Positions 18,786 to 27,929 are shown, counted from the first letter of the stretch. The stretch: 35,008 bases of DNA from DATFXM01 sp035315885 (GCA_035315885.1 DATFXM010000134.1:1-35008); one strand, 5' to 3'. Numbers and translations: made by a program. The notes: a model not told the origin generated them from the sequence alone.

Positions 18786-19244
18786 ATGAGGAATATGAAG
18801 ATGTTTGTCTGTGCGCTTGGACTCGTCGCAATGTTGAGCTCGAGCGTGTTGGCGGCCGATCCAAAACTTGATGGCGCATACCGGTATGTGTCCACGACGT
18901 TTCCCGGAGGCAAGCAAACGGATGCCGACGTCAAAGGGATGCTGGTTGTTCATGGCAGACACATGGCGTTTGTCCGCGCTAATGTCGGGAGAGATACCTG
19001 GGACCAAAACGAGCCGGTAGAGCAACGCGCGAAGAAAATAGTGGCTGCCTATCAAGGGCTTGCTGCGACGTGCGGCGAATTCTCGATCCAGGGCAACGTG
19101 ATTGCGCTTCAGCAACTGGCGCAGGCAAGTCCCGCATCCATGGGAAAAGAAGTCAAGTGGGAATTCAAAGTTGAAGGTAAGACGCTCAAGCTGAAGCCTG
19201 CCGGAAATCCAGGCGTTGAATTTACGTTTGAGAAGGTCGATTGA
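18786..19244 (+). CDS. Small secreted protein, lipocalin-like pattern
   Basis: 152 residues with a clear signal peptide (1-23, cleavage likely after VLA). The mature part begins DPKLDGAYRYVSTTFPGG and ends with short alternating beta segments (VKWEFKVEGKTLKLKP, VEFTFEKVD). This suggests a small beta-barrel of the lipocalin-like domain type; no ligand can be named. The ribosome binding site GGAGGGA precedes the ATG. The sortilin-like gene begins a few tens of bases downstream, so the two are probably one transcript. Confidence 0.75.
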   Translation: MRNMKMFVCALGLVAMLSSSVLAADPKLDGAYRYVSTTFPGGKQTDADVKGMLVVHGRHMAFVRANVGRDTWDQNEPVEQRAKKIVAAYQGLAATCGEFSIQGNVIALQQLAQASPASMGKEVKWEFKVEGKTLKLKPAGNPGVEFTFEKVD

Positions 19245-19277
19245 TTTAGACCAGTGAACACCAAGAACGGAGCGACT

Positions 19278-22200
19278 ATGCATGCTCGCAAGCTGACCTC
19301 ACTCTTCTTAGCGACTGTTTTATTGTTCAGCACCCTGATGGTTGCCGCGGCACCGGCTGAATCGGGCACTCACTCTTGGGAGTCGGGGCTCGCTACGCCA
19401 CAGGAACCGCAGGAGCAAACGAAGCAGCCGCCAAAAGAGCAGTCGACAGAGCCAAAGAAGGAAGAACCGAAAAAGTCTGACCCGATGTCGCCCGGGACTT
19501 TTGCCGGACTCAAGCTCCGTTCAATAGGGCCCGCGCTCAACTCCGGGAGAGTCGTAGCCATTGCGGTCGACCCTACGAATTTCGACCGGTATTACGTGGG
19601 CGTCGCATCGGGAGGAGTGTGGAAGACCACAAACAATGGCACAACATTTCAACCGGTGTTCGATAACGAGGGCTCGTATTCGATCGGAGTTGTCGTTGTC
19701 GATCCAAAAAACCCGCTTACAGTCTGGGTAGGTTCGGGCGAGAACAACAGCCAGCGCAGCGTATCGTACGGCGACGGCGTGTACCGCTCCGATGACGGAG
19801 GTCGGAGCTGGAAGAATGTCGGGTTGAAGGCATCGGAGCGAATCGGCCGCATCGCCATCGATCCGCGCGACTCGAACGTCGTATACGTCGCCGCGCAGGG
19901 GCCGCTGTGGGGACCCGGAGGCGACCGCGGTCTGTTCAAGACTTCCGACGGCGGTAAGACCTGGAAGAATGTCCTACCGATCAGCGAAAACACCGGCGTA
20001 ACCGATGTCGTGATCGATCCTCAGATCCCCGATATCGTGTACGCTGCTTCCTATCAAAGGCGGCGGCACGTCTGGACCTTGATCGACGGCGGACCCGAAA
20101 GCGCGATCTACAAGTCAACGGATGCGGGCGCGACCTGGTCGAAGCTGCGAGTCGGACTGCCGACCGTCGATATGGGGCGCATAGGATTGTGTGTTTCACC
20201 GGTTGACCCGACGGTTGTATACGCGACGATCGAAGCGGCAGATCGTAGAGGCGGGATTTATCGCTCGAGCGATCGGGGATCGAGCTGGGAACGACGCAAT
20301 CCATTTGATGCCGGCGCGATGTACTACGGTCAGATATTTGCTGATCCAAAAAACGTAGATCGGATCTACGTTATGAACGTGTTGATCCAGGTGTCCGATG
20401 ACGGTGGGCGGACTCTCAGGCCGCTGGGCGAAAAGTCCAAGCACGTTGACAATCACGTGATCTGGATCGATCCAGAAAACACCGATCACTACCGGGTAGG
20501 CTGCGATGGTGGTGTTTATGAGAGTTGGGACAGGGCAGGGAACTGGCAATTCAAGGCGAACCTGCCGGTCGGACAATTCTATGACGTGACGACCGACAAT
20601 TCCGCGCCCTTTTATAGCGTGTACGGCGGGCTTCAGGACAACTACAGCGTAGGCGGTCCGGCACGCACCAGGAGCGCTTCGGGAATTGTAAACGGAGACT
20701 GGTTTATTACTCAGGGCGGCGACGGATTTCGGACCCAGGTCGATCCCGAAGACCCGAACACGATTTATGCTGAGTTGCAGTATGGCGTGATCTGCCGGTT
20801 CGACAAACGGACCGGCGAGCGGATGGGAATACAGCCTGCGCCGGCGGCTGGCGAACCGGCCCTTCGCTACAACTGGGATTGTCCTTTTGTCGTGAGCCCG
20901 CACTCTCACACCAGGTTGTATTTTGCAGCGAACAAGCTCTACCGAAGTGATGATCGCGGCGACACCTGGCGGTTGATCAGCGGCGAGCTATCGCGCGGAT
21001 TGGATCGAAACAAGCTTCAGGTCATGGGCAAGCTCTGGGGTGCTGACGCGGTTGCCAAGCATCAGTCTACGGATCCGTTCGGGAACTCATCAGCACTGTC
21101 GGAGTCCCCTAAGAAAGATGGCTTGATTTATGTGGGGACCGACGACGGGTTGATACAGATTACCGAAGACGGCGGAAAAAACTGGCGACGGATCGAGAGC
21201 GTGGCGGGCGTTCCTGAAATGACCTATGTAAGCCGTCTGGTTGCCTCTCAACACGACGTTCATACCGTTTACGCCGCGTTCGACAACCATAAGCGCAGTG
21301 ACTTTGCCCCTTACCTTTTCAAGAGCACCGATGACGGGCGCTCGTGGGTTTCGATAAAGAGTAACCTGCCGGCGAACGGGCCGGTACTGGCTATCGCCGA
21401 AGATCACGTCGATCCGAACCTGCTATTCATCGGAACCGAGTTCGGAGTGTTCTTCACGGTGGATGGAGGGCAGAAGTGGGTTCAGTTGAAGGGCGGGATG
21501 CCGGTGATTTCGGTGAGGGACCTCGCGATTCAAAAGCGCGAAAACGATCTGGTTGTGGGCACCTTCGGCCGAAGCATTTATATTCTGGACGACTACAACC
21601 CGCTGAGATCGATAAAACCTGACGTGCTGGCGCAGGATGCTACGCTGTTTCCTGTTAAGGACTCGATGTTGTACATCCAATCACAGCCGCTCGGTGGAAG
21701 GGGCAAGGGCTTCCAGGGCGAATCGTTCTTCACTGCCGACAACCCGCCGTTCGGAGCGGTGTTCACTTTCTATCTCAAGGAAGCTTACAAGACGCAGAAG
21801 CAACGAAGGCAAGAAGCCGAGAAGGAGGCCGAGCGCAAGGGAATCGTGCTGGCGTACCCGACAAACGCCCAGTTGAGTGCGGAAGAAGAAGAGGAAGCGC
21901 CTTCGCTTGTCCTGACCGTATCGGACAGCTCCGGCAGGGTTGTGCGCAAACTGGTTGCGCCAAACACACCGGGGGTCAACCGCGTGGCATGGGATCTGAG
22001 ATTGCCTGCGTACACTCCGCCGCCTCAGCGTGCTCCGAGTGCGGAGGAACAGGTTTTCTTCGAACCCCCATCGGGACCGATGGTCATGCCGGGGAAGTAC
22101 ATCGTTGCTCTATCGAAGCGGGTGAAGGGGGTGGTTACGCCGCTTGGAAGGCCGCAGGAATTCAATGTGTACGTCGACGGACAATCGCAGATGAGTCCTG

Positions 22201-22679
22201 AGGATCGTGCGGCGCTGTTTGAGTTCCAGCAGAAGGTCGGGCGACTTCAAGGTGCGGTTACCGGGGCGGTCGAGACACTGAACGAGTTGAAGAGCCACCT
22301 TGCATCAATTAGGCGAGCCCTCCAGCAGACAACTGCGGCCGATCCGAAGCTCTACGACGAAACCGATTCGATCGAGAAGCGCGCGAACGAAATCCTCCGG
22401 GCGCTGAGGGGCGATCAGGCGCTGAGAGAGCGACAGGAGAACCTGCCTCCGTCGATTGCGGAGCGCGTGAATACGATTGTTGGAGATCAGCGAATGTCCA
22501 CCGCGCGTCCTACGCAGACTCAGCGGGAGCACTACGCCGCGGCAGCAAGAGAGTTTGAGAAGGCGCTATCGGATCTTCGCACGCTGATGGACGGCGACGT
22601 AGCGCGGCTTGAAAAGGCGATGCAGGCAGCTGGGGCGCCATGGACCCCCGGTCGCGTTCCCGATTGGAAGGACAATTAA
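19278..22679 (+). CDS. Large secreted sortilin/VPS10-type BNR-repeat beta-propeller protein
   Basis: 1133 residues from the ATG at 19278, which has GGAG upstream and starts a signal peptide (HARKLTSLFLATVLLFS); a GTG at 19254 would add eight residues. A Gln/Lys/Glu/Pro-rich linker follows, then at least nine Asp-box repeats of S/T-x-D-x-G-x-T/S-W type (SDDGGRSW, TSDGGKTW, STDAGATW, SSDRGSSW, SDDRGDTW, TEDGGKNW, STDDGRSW, TVDGGQKW), enough for two propellers. Then come a Lys/Glu-rich segment, a FlgD-like beta segment (VSDSSGRVVRKL...GVNRVAWDLR) and a helical, probably coiled-coil end. Family members are often labelled glycosyl hydrolases, but catalysis is not shown here. Its TAA directly abuts an AGTTCTG array. 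Confidence 0.9.
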   Translation: MHARKLTSLFLATVLLFSTLMVAAAPAESGTHSWESGLATPQEPQEQTKQPPKEQSTEPKKEEPKKSDPMSPGTFAGLKLRSIGPALNSGRVVAIAVDPTNFDRYYVGVASGGVWKTTNNGTTFQPVFDNEGSYSIGVVVVDPKNPLTVWVGSGENNSQRSVSYGDGVYRSDDGGRSWKNVGLKASERIGRIAIDPRDSNVVYVAAQGPLWGPGGDRGLFKTSDGGKTWKNVLPISENTGVTDVVIDPQIPDIVYAASYQRRRHVWTLIDGGPESAIYKSTDAGATWSKLRVGLPTVDMGRIGLCVSPVDPTVVYATIEAADRRGGIYRSSDRGSSWERRNPFDAGAMYYGQIFADPKNVDRIYVMNVLIQVSDDGGRTLRPLGEKSKHVDNHVIWIDPENTDHYRVGCDGGVYESWDRAGNWQFKANLPVGQFYDVTTDNSAPFYSVYGGLQDNYSVGGPARTRSASGIVNGDWFITQGGDGFRTQVDPEDPNTIYAELQYGVICRFDKRTGERMGIQPAPAAGEPALRYNWDCPFVVSPHSHTRLYFAANKLYRSDDRGDTWRLISGELSRGLDRNKLQVMGKLWGADAVAKHQSTDPFGNSSALSESPKKDGLIYVGTDDGLIQITEDGGKNWRRIESVAGVPEMTYVSRLVASQHDVHTVYAAFDNHKRSDFAPYLFKSTDDGRSWVSIKSNLPANGPVLAIAEDHVDPNLLFIGTEFGVFFTVDGGQKWVQLKGGMPVISVRDLAIQKRENDLVVGTFGRSIYILDDYNPLRSIKPDVLAQDATLFPVKDSMLYIQSQPLGGRGKGFQGESFFTADNPPFGAVFTFYLKEAYKTQKQRRQEAEKEAERKGIVLAYPTNAQLSAEEEEEAPSLVLTVSDSSGRVVRKLVAPNTPGVNRVAWDLRLPAYTPPPQRAPSAEEQVFFEPPSGPMVMPGKYIVALSKRVKGVVTPLGRPQEFNVYVDGQSQMSPEDRAALFEFQQKVGRLQGAVTGAVETLNELKSHLASIRRALQQTTAADPKLYDETDSIEKRANEILRALRGDQALRERQENLPPSIAERVNTIVGDQRMSTARPTQTQREHYAAAAREFEKALSDLRTLMDGDVARLEKAMQAAGAPWTPGRVPDWKDN

Positions 22680-22775
22680 AGTTCTGAGTTCTGAGCGCTG
22701 GGAGGTGAGAGACTTAATGGTCCGACATCCAGACTCAGAACTCAGACTCGGTACTCAACTCGGTACTCAGAACTT
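22680..22775. repeat. Palindromic heptamer element G (AGTTCTG type)
   Basis: It fills the whole gap between two convergent stops. The left arm (22680-22700) is three AGTTCTG-type units starting directly after TAA; the right arm (about 22731-22773) is ACTCAGA/ACTCGGT-type units ending at the other gene's TAA. The same word is used in element I and next to the epimerase stop. Confidence 0.9.
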
Positions 22776-23544
22776 ACCTCTTTATTCCGAGGCCCAGGAA
22801 CAGGATTGGTCGGAAGATCTTCCACCAGTCAGTTATCGCTCGCATCTTGGTGTATGCGATACCGTCTGTCTTCGGATATTCGATGGTGACCGGAACTTCC
22901 TTGACGCGGTGTTTGAGCCGCAGCGATTTGAAGAGTAGATAGGGCTCCAATTCGTAACGGTCGAGCCATTCCTGCCAAAGGTTTATGCGCTTGTCGTCAA
23001 GCAGAGACAGCTTGATGGCCCGGAAGCCGCTTGATGCATCGGTCACGCGGCGTCCGCAGAAGAAAGAGAAGAGGAGAGTATAGCCGCGGGTTCCAATCTT
23101 GCGCCTCAGCGGCATTCGCAGGTATTCCCCGCCCTCCAGATATCGCGAGCCCTGTACAAGCTCAGCTTCACCTTTCAGTATCGGCTCTAGCAGCCGTGGA
23201 ATCTGCGCCGGTGGTGTCTTGCCGCCGCCCGATACGATCACTGCGACGCCAAAGCCGTTCTGGCGGGCGTAGTCGAGACCGCTCCTTATTGCGGCTCCTA
23301 CGCCGCGGTTCTCGCCCTGCCGGATCACAAACGCTCCGGCGCTTTCGGCGTATTCGGCGGTCTGATCGGTCGAGCCGTCATCGACAACTACCGTCGCGTC
23401 TACGCAGCCGGCTGGCACCGCTTCCACGACGCGGGCTATCCTTTCGCCCTCGTTCCACGCCGGTGCTATGCAGAGCACTCGCAGTGCGGCCTCTGGACCG
23501 GTAGAGCGTTCCACGGCAATATGCGTTTCTACGTCAACCTGCAT
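22774..23544 (-). CDS. Family 2 glycosyltransferase
   Basis: 256 residues of the GT2 (dolichol-phosphate-mannose-synthase-like) fold. LCIAPAWNEGERI near residue 24 and VVVDDGSTD near residue 53 form the nucleotide-sugar site; SGFRAIK is the usual acceptor-side segment. Where relatives carry a D-A-D-G-Q-type metal motif this protein has IVSGGGKTPP, lacking the aspartates, so metal binding may differ. No membrane helices of the polytopic type are present. Probably polysaccharide or lipid-linked sugar synthesis together with the epimerase just upstream on the same strand. No clear ribosome binding site. Confidence 0.87.
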   Translation of the reverse strand: MQVDVETHIAVERSTGPEAALRVLCIAPAWNEGERIARVVEAVPAGCVDATVVVDDGSTDQTAEYAESAGAFVIRQGENRGVGAAIRSGLDYARQNGFGVAVIVSGGGKTPPAQIPRLLEPILKGEAELVQGSRYLEGGEYLRMPLRRKIGTRGYTLLFSFFCGRRVTDASSGFRAIKLSLLDDKRINLWQEWLDRYELEPYLLFKSLRLKHRVKEVPVTIEYPKTDGIAYTKMRAITDWWKIFRPILFLGLGIKR

Positions 23545-23550
23545 TCGCTA

Positions 23551-23648
23551 TGGTTTCTGGTTTCTAGTTCCTGGTTTCTCGTTTCTGGTTTCTAGTCTCT
23601 GGTGCTCGTGAAACCAGGAACGAGAGATCAACTCAGAACTCAGAACTT
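23551..23648. repeat. Heptamer element H (TGGTTTC and AGTTCTG words)
   Basis: Eight consecutive in-register units of TGGTTTC type (about 23551-23606), including TAGTTCC, TCGTTTC and TAGTCTC variants. A short inverted partner follows (gaaaccagga, near 23610), then TCAGAAC units (about 23630-23647) that encode the end of the epimerase gene. Two word families meet in one gap. Confidence 0.88.
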
Positions 23649-24598
23649 CCCTTCAGCCACTCATAAGTCCTGCGCAATCCCTGCTCGATGGTGATTGACG
23701 GGACCCAGCGCAGTTCTCTTCTGATCTTCTCGATGTTCACCACGCGGCGGCGGATGTTATCGATGTCTCGTCTGTCTACGTACACGGGCTCAACCTGCGA
23801 ACCGGTTATTGCAATGATCGTCCTGGCAAGCTGATTGATTGTAGTTTCGCGTCCGGTTCCGACGTTGTAAACCTGGCCTTCGGCTTTTGAGCTGAACGCA
23901 GCCTGCAGTGTCGCGTCTACTACGTCATCGATAAACGTGAAGTCGCGTGTTTGTTCGCCGTCGCCGTGAATCCTCGGCGGTTCGTTGGCCATCGCCGACT
24001 CAAAGAACTTTGCAATGACTCCGCAGTAAGGGTTGTCCGGCCTTTGAAGCGTGCCGTACACGTTGGAGTAGCGCACTACGGAGGTCGACAGCCCGTAGCT
24101 CTCATAAAACGCTTTGCAGTAGTTCTCGCCGGCAAATTTTGAAACCGCGTACGGGCTGAGCATGTTTGTAGCGTCATCCTCGTTTATCGGCAGGTATCTC
24201 GGATTGCCGTAGACCGAAGCAGAGGATGCGTACACAACACGGCTTGTCGAGAACTCGCGAGCGGCAAGAAGAACGTTCAGAGTGCCGCCGATGTTGACTT
24301 CATAGTCCTCGCGCGGGTTGCGAGTCGAGACGATAATGTTTCGTGCAGCTTCGTGAATGACTCGGTCGGCTCCCCGCACGATATTTCTTACAAGTTCAAA
24401 ATCGGTAACTGTTCCTCTCACAACTTCGAGGTTCGGATTGTCCGCGGGAAGATTGTTTTCCTTGCCGGTGTAGAAATCGTCCAGGACGATTACGCGAGCT
24501 GATGAGTCAAGCAACCGCCGGACGATGTTTGAGCCTACGAAGCCTGCGCCGCCGGTGACTACGACCCTCAGACCTCTGACGATTTCATTCCACTCCAT
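23633..24598 (-). CDS. NAD-dependent epimerase/dehydratase (extended SDR, GalE/UGE-like)
   Basis: 321 residues. The Rossmann motif TGGAGFVGS (15-23) binds NAD(P); the catalytic Ser near 126 (YASSASVYGN) and YAVSK (Tyr150, Lys154) complete the extended-SDR triad. The length fits nucleotide-sugar 4-epimerases or dehydratases; the exact sugar is not determined. ATG with GAGGA about 7 bases upstream. The last residues (GSSEF) and the TGA come from an AGTTCTG array. Probably co-transcribed with the GT2 gene for surface glycan synthesis. Confidence 0.9.
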   Translation of the reverse strand: MEWNEIVRGLRVVVTGGAGFVGSNIVRRLLDSSARVIVLDDFYTGKENNLPADNPNLEVVRGTVTDFELVRNIVRGADRVIHEAARNIIVSTRNPREDYEVNIGGTLNVLLAAREFSTSRVVYASSASVYGNPRYLPINEDDATNMLSPYAVSKFAGENYCKAFYESYGLSTSVVRYSNVYGTLQRPDNPYCGVIAKFFESAMANEPPRIHGDGEQTRDFTFIDDVVDATLQAAFSSKAEGQVYNVGTGRETTINQLARTIIAITGSQVEPVYVDRRDIDNIRRRVVNIEKIRRELRWVPSITIEQGLRRTYEWLKGSSEF

Positions 24599-24815
24599 TG
24601 CTGATCCTCATTGCATTCAAAGCAATTTAGTTTAATCCCTATTTGCCTGAGTGCCTAAAACCGCGCCGAACTGGATTACTGGTTTTCCGGGGGGCAAATA
24701 TTTGTACGAAAGAATATCACGATTTAATCTCGGAAACCAGAAACCAGGACCCCGGCCTCGTCTTAATTTGACTCCGAACGGAGCGCATGAGTTTGCACTG
24801 TCCCACTAAGCGTAC

Positions 24816-25073
24816 TTGGTGAGTCAGCTATTGGCGGTAACAGCGCCAAAATTCCTGACGGGCAAGCCGGAGGATATTGAGCTGGTAAGACGGAAGCGCG
24901 GTTTCGTAGACCCGGATCCTGACGTGGACCGCGACAAATCAAGTCATATCGGCAACGTCCGGTATGGGAACGAGCCTTATCAGTGGTGGGGTGCGTGTCC
25001 TGGGATGGGTGATCCGGACTTCATAGTCGAATCGATTCTTTGGGTCGACTGGCCACGCGGGGGAAGATCCTGA
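24816..25073 (+). CDS. Doubtful hypothetical ORF
   Basis: 85 codons from TTG, no ribosome binding site and no family I recognise (residues such as YQWWGACPGMGDPDF). It may be a remnant or chance frame in a long intergenic region. Confidence 0.2.
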   Translation: MVSQLLAVTAPKFLTGKPEDIELVRRKRGFVDPDPDVDRDKSSHIGNVRYGNEPYQWWGACPGMGDPDFIVESILWVDWPRGGRS

Positions 25074-25109
25074 GTGGGGAAGGTGAGACGCGGGGAGGGT
25101 TGATGGGGA

Positions 25110-25290
25110 GAATGCGCGAAGGGGCGAAGGGGCGATTTGTGCATTGGAGTTCTCGGTGAGATCCGAAGGCGTTCCCTGACGTAATCGTGTTTCACCCGAA
25201 AGACTTCAAGCGCTACGAATCGCCCCCTCGCCTCTTCTCGCAGCTCCGCGTGGCGCGTCCCCGCGCCGCGTCGCCCCTTCGCCCATTCGC
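25110..25290. repeat. Octamer element K (GGCGAAGG type), partly palindromic
   Basis: The left side has GCGA spaced 8 bp three times (about 25117-25137); the right side carries the complementary words in two places (aatcgccccc near 25218 and gccccttcgcccattcgc near 25272). A loosely paired hairpin with an 80-150-bp loop upstream of hemW. Confidence 0.6.
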
Positions 25291-25326
25291 TCCTCGTCCC
25301 TGCGTCCCATATAATCAAGGCCTGCC

Positions 25327-26607
25327 ATGGCTCAGAATCCGGAACTCACAACTCAAGGCACACTTATTCCCGGAGTCTACGTTCACATCCCATTTTGTGA
25401 GAGAAAATGTGTTTACTGTAATTTCAATACGACAGACTTTTTCGAAGACATCGCCGAAAAATATGTCCAGGCAGTCGAGTTGGAGATTCAGAATTGGCCC
25501 CGCAGGATCCATGAATCCGTGGCGGCTCCAGAGGACGCGTCCGCGAAGCCCGTCGATCCCCTCGCGGATCAGTCTCAGGTTTTCTCCTCCTCGCGGGCGA
25601 CTTCCGAATCGATAGATTCAATCTACTTTGGCGGAGGAACACCTTCAATCTTACGGGCAAGCCAGCTCCGGCGGCTGATTCAGGCCTGCAAGAGCAGCTT
25701 TCAAATCGCGCCGGACGTTGAAATCACGATCGAAGTAAATCCCGGTTCCTTTTCGCGAGAAAAGTTAGAAGGGTGGTTATCGGCGGGGATAAACAGAGTG
25801 AGCGTGGGCGTCCAGTCATTCATAGACCGCGAACTGGTGGTGCTCAGCCGGACTCATAGCGCGCAACGAGCCATCTCAACGTTGGATTCGTTCCGTCAAG
25901 CGGGTTTCACAAACATCAGTCTCGACCTGATAGCCGGACTGCCCGGGCAGACCCTCGAAGGTTGGAAGTTCAATCTCGACCAGGCGATTCAACTTCGGCC
26001 CGAACATTTGTCGCTCTACCTGCTGGAGGTGAAAGAAGGAACACAACTCTATTCTCAACTAAAAAGGGGACAAACTACTGTTACGGATGACGACACCGTT
26101 GCGGAAATGTACGAAATGATCTGCGAGCGGACGGCCACCGGCGGCTACGAACAATACGAAATCTCAAATTTCGCGCGGCGGGAGACGCGTTCCGGCAATA
26201 AAAAGAGTTACAGGTCGAAACATAATATGAAATATTGGACCGGAGCCGCGTTCTATGGGATGGGGTGTGGTGCGCATTCAAGTTCCGGCAATCTAAGATG
26301 GTTTAATATTCTGAGGACCGAGACGTACATCGAACGGATTCGGCGCACGGGCTCGGCGGTAGCAGAACGGCAGGTACTCTCTAACCAACAGCGTGCAGTG
26401 GAGGCTTTGTTCATGGGCCTGCGTCTGCTTGAAGGCGTCTCACTCAGCGAGTTCAATAAGAGGTACGGCGTCGAGGCGCTCGAGTGTTTTGGAGATGAGC
26501 TGCTACGTCTGATGGATGCTGAGCTGCTGCAGATTTGCGACGGCCATTTATGCTTGACCCGGAAGGGGCGGCTCTTGTCAAACGAGGTCTTCGTTGCGCT
26601 GGTCTAG
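25327..26607 (+). CDS. hemW: Radical SAM heme chaperone HemW-like protein
   Basis: 426 residues. The radical SAM cluster CxxxCxxC is PFCERKCVYCNF (Cys24, Cys28, Cys31); the aromatic after the last Cys-x is the HemW pattern, whereas HemN has a further Cys. FGGGTPS (SAM binding), GVQSF and DLIAGLPGQT follow in family order, and the HemW C-terminal domain is present. HemW carries heme and is often misnamed coproporphyrinogen oxidase. Unusual here is about 35 extra residues (about 61-96, Ser/Ala/Pro-rich) between the cluster region and FGGGTPS. The VWFA gene follows after 16 bp. Confidence 0.9.
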   Translation: MAQNPELTTQGTLIPGVYVHIPFCERKCVYCNFNTTDFFEDIAEKYVQAVELEIQNWPRRIHESVAAPEDASAKPVDPLADQSQVFSSSRATSESIDSIYFGGGTPSILRASQLRRLIQACKSSFQIAPDVEITIEVNPGSFSREKLEGWLSAGINRVSVGVQSFIDRELVVLSRTHSAQRAISTLDSFRQAGFTNISLDLIAGLPGQTLEGWKFNLDQAIQLRPEHLSLYLLEVKEGTQLYSQLKRGQTTVTDDDTVAEMYEMICERTATGGYEQYEISNFARRETRSGNKKSYRSKHNMKYWTGAAFYGMGCGAHSSSGNLRWFNILRTETYIERIRRTGSAVAERQVLSNQQRAVEALFMGLRLLEGVSLSEFNKRYGVEALECFGDELLRLMDAELLQICDGHLCLTRKGRLLSNEVFVALV

Positions 26608-26623
26608 TCTGGAGGCCTGATTT

Positions 26624-27721
26624 ATGATTCGGTTAATGCGGCTGAAGGCTCTGAGTGCCCTGGTGGTTGTCGCTCCGCTGGTCGCGCAGGTTTTGGCGCA
26701 GAGTGGACGCGTGCGGGAGCGGCCCAGACCTGCGGATCCGCCAAACGATCCCCTCAAACTGCGAGTTGAAGAAGTTCTTTTGCCGGTCAGCGTGCGCAAT
26801 GTTGCGGGTAGGGTTCCGGGCAGCCTCGACGAGTCAGATCTCATAGTAACCGAAGACGGAAAACGCCAGCGGATCAACGCCATCATGAGGGCTCCGGCCA
26901 ACGTGCTGTTCATCCTGGATAGCGGCGGCGAGAGCCCTACCAAGAACATCGCTATTCATCGGGACCTGGCGTTAGAGTTGATCCAGGCGCTCGGGCCCGA
27001 AGATCGAGCTGCGGTGATCAGCTACGGCGACGGCGTAAATTTACTGTCAGGTTGGACGAAGGAAAGAAAAGAGCTTGAACAGGCGGTGCGTTGGAAGTTT
27101 CGCCCCGGCCTGATGTCGGAGTTTTACGCAAGCCTTGACTACGCCGCCGAAGAGCTTCTGCCCAGGGTGAGCGGACGTCGATGCGTAGTGATCATCGGAG
27201 ACGGCGTTGACTCCTTTGACAGCCATCGTTTCGAGCAGGTTCTGGCAGCCTTCCACCGGGCTCGTGCTACGGTTTATGTAGCGGGACCGAACGCCTTCCT
27301 GATGGCGGACATGAAACCTGAAGCCTACAACGCGCTGTCCTGGTTTGAAATGATTGATCCGAGGGCTCGACTCAGGATCGAGCGGATGAGGGCGTACTAT
27401 CGCCAGCTCGAAGCCTCGCAGGTAACGTTGAAAGGTCTTGCTGAGGAGACCGGCGGAGCTGCGTGGTATCCGACAAGCGTCGAGGAGTTTCGCTCACTTG
27501 GGTCACAGATTAAATCTGAAATCAATACCGAATACGTTGTTGCGTACCAGTCGCAGCGTCCACTAGACGATTCCAAATTCCACGCTATCCAGGTGTCGGT
27601 GACCCGTCCGGATCTCCAGATACGATGCCGGCGGGGTGTCTACTCGAACGTCGTCCGTTCAGAGGCTGGAAACCACGCTCATCCTAAAGGTTCGAGCTTC
27701 ATGAGTCCCGATAACGAGTGA
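26624..27721 (+). CDS. Secreted VWFA-domain protein (acidobacterial VWFA-related family)
   Basis: 365 residues with an N-terminal signal peptide (about 1-26, ending VLAQ). The region VEEVLLPVSVRNVAGR...DLIVTEDGKRQRI is the start typical of the VWFA-related family known mostly from Acidobacteria, and it is the best taxonomic hint here. The metal-site motif is FILDSGGES, a variant of DxSxS. Probably a periplasmic or surface interaction protein; ligand unknown. GGAG lies about 10 bases before the ATG. Sits 16 bp after hemW, so likely read from the same promoter; a functional link is doubtful. Confidence 0.82.
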   Translation: MIRLMRLKALSALVVVAPLVAQVLAQSGRVRERPRPADPPNDPLKLRVEEVLLPVSVRNVAGRVPGSLDESDLIVTEDGKRQRINAIMRAPANVLFILDSGGESPTKNIAIHRDLALELIQALGPEDRAAVISYGDGVNLLSGWTKERKELEQAVRWKFRPGLMSEFYASLDYAAEELLPRVSGRRCVVIIGDGVDSFDSHRFEQVLAAFHRARATVYVAGPNAFLMADMKPEAYNALSWFEMIDPRARLRIERMRAYYRQLEASQVTLKGLAEETGGAAWYPTSVEEFRSLGSQIKSEINTEYVVAYQSQRPLDDSKFHAIQVSVTRPDLQIRCRRGVYSNVVRSEAGNHAHPKGSSFMSPDNE

Positions 27722-27746
27722 TTCGCCAAAGCCGCCGCGATGAGCT

Positions 27747-27824
27747 GAAGTTCTGAGTTCTGAGCCCGAGTACTTAGTCTCGAGCGGCCAGACTCAGAAC
27801 CAGAACTCAGAGCTCAGAACTTGA
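27747..27824. repeat. Palindromic heptamer element I (AGTTCTG type)
   Basis: The left arm (27748-27765) is AGTTCTG AGTTCTG AG; the right arm (about 27790-27823) is ACTCAGA-type units. The loop is short. It stands between tandem + strand genes, just upstream of the Clp promoter. Confidence 0.88.
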
Positions 27825-27848
27825 GACAGCGCTTCGAATACTCAATTC

Positions 27849-27877
27849 TTGAGCACCTTTTTCGGGTTTGATATACT
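27849..27877 (+). promoter_or_regulatory. Candidate promoter of the Clp ATPase gene
   Basis: TTGAGC (27849-27854), 17-bp spacer, TATACT (27872-27877). The -35 overlaps a small inverted repeat, ctcaattcttgag (27841-27853), which could be an operator. No CIRCE-type heat-shock site is seen. Confidence 0.5.
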
Positions 27878-27929
27878 CACTTCGTAGTTTCGTCGCGATG
27901 GAAGCACGCGGTTGACTACATCCAAGAGA

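Larger units (their letters stand above)
24599..25326. other. Long divergent intergenic region
   Basis: 728 bp between the epimerase and hemW starts. It contains two GAAACCA heptamers (24733-24746), a doubtful open frame (24816-25073) and octamer element K (about 25110-25290). Apart from a TATAAT at 25310-25315 with no matching -35, nothing else is recognised. Confidence 0.6.

Noticed and set aside
27841..27853. CIRCE-type heat-shock operator before the Clp gene
   Set aside because: The inverted repeat is only 5 bp with a 3-bp centre and does not match the TTAGCACTC-N9-GAGTGCTAA pattern.
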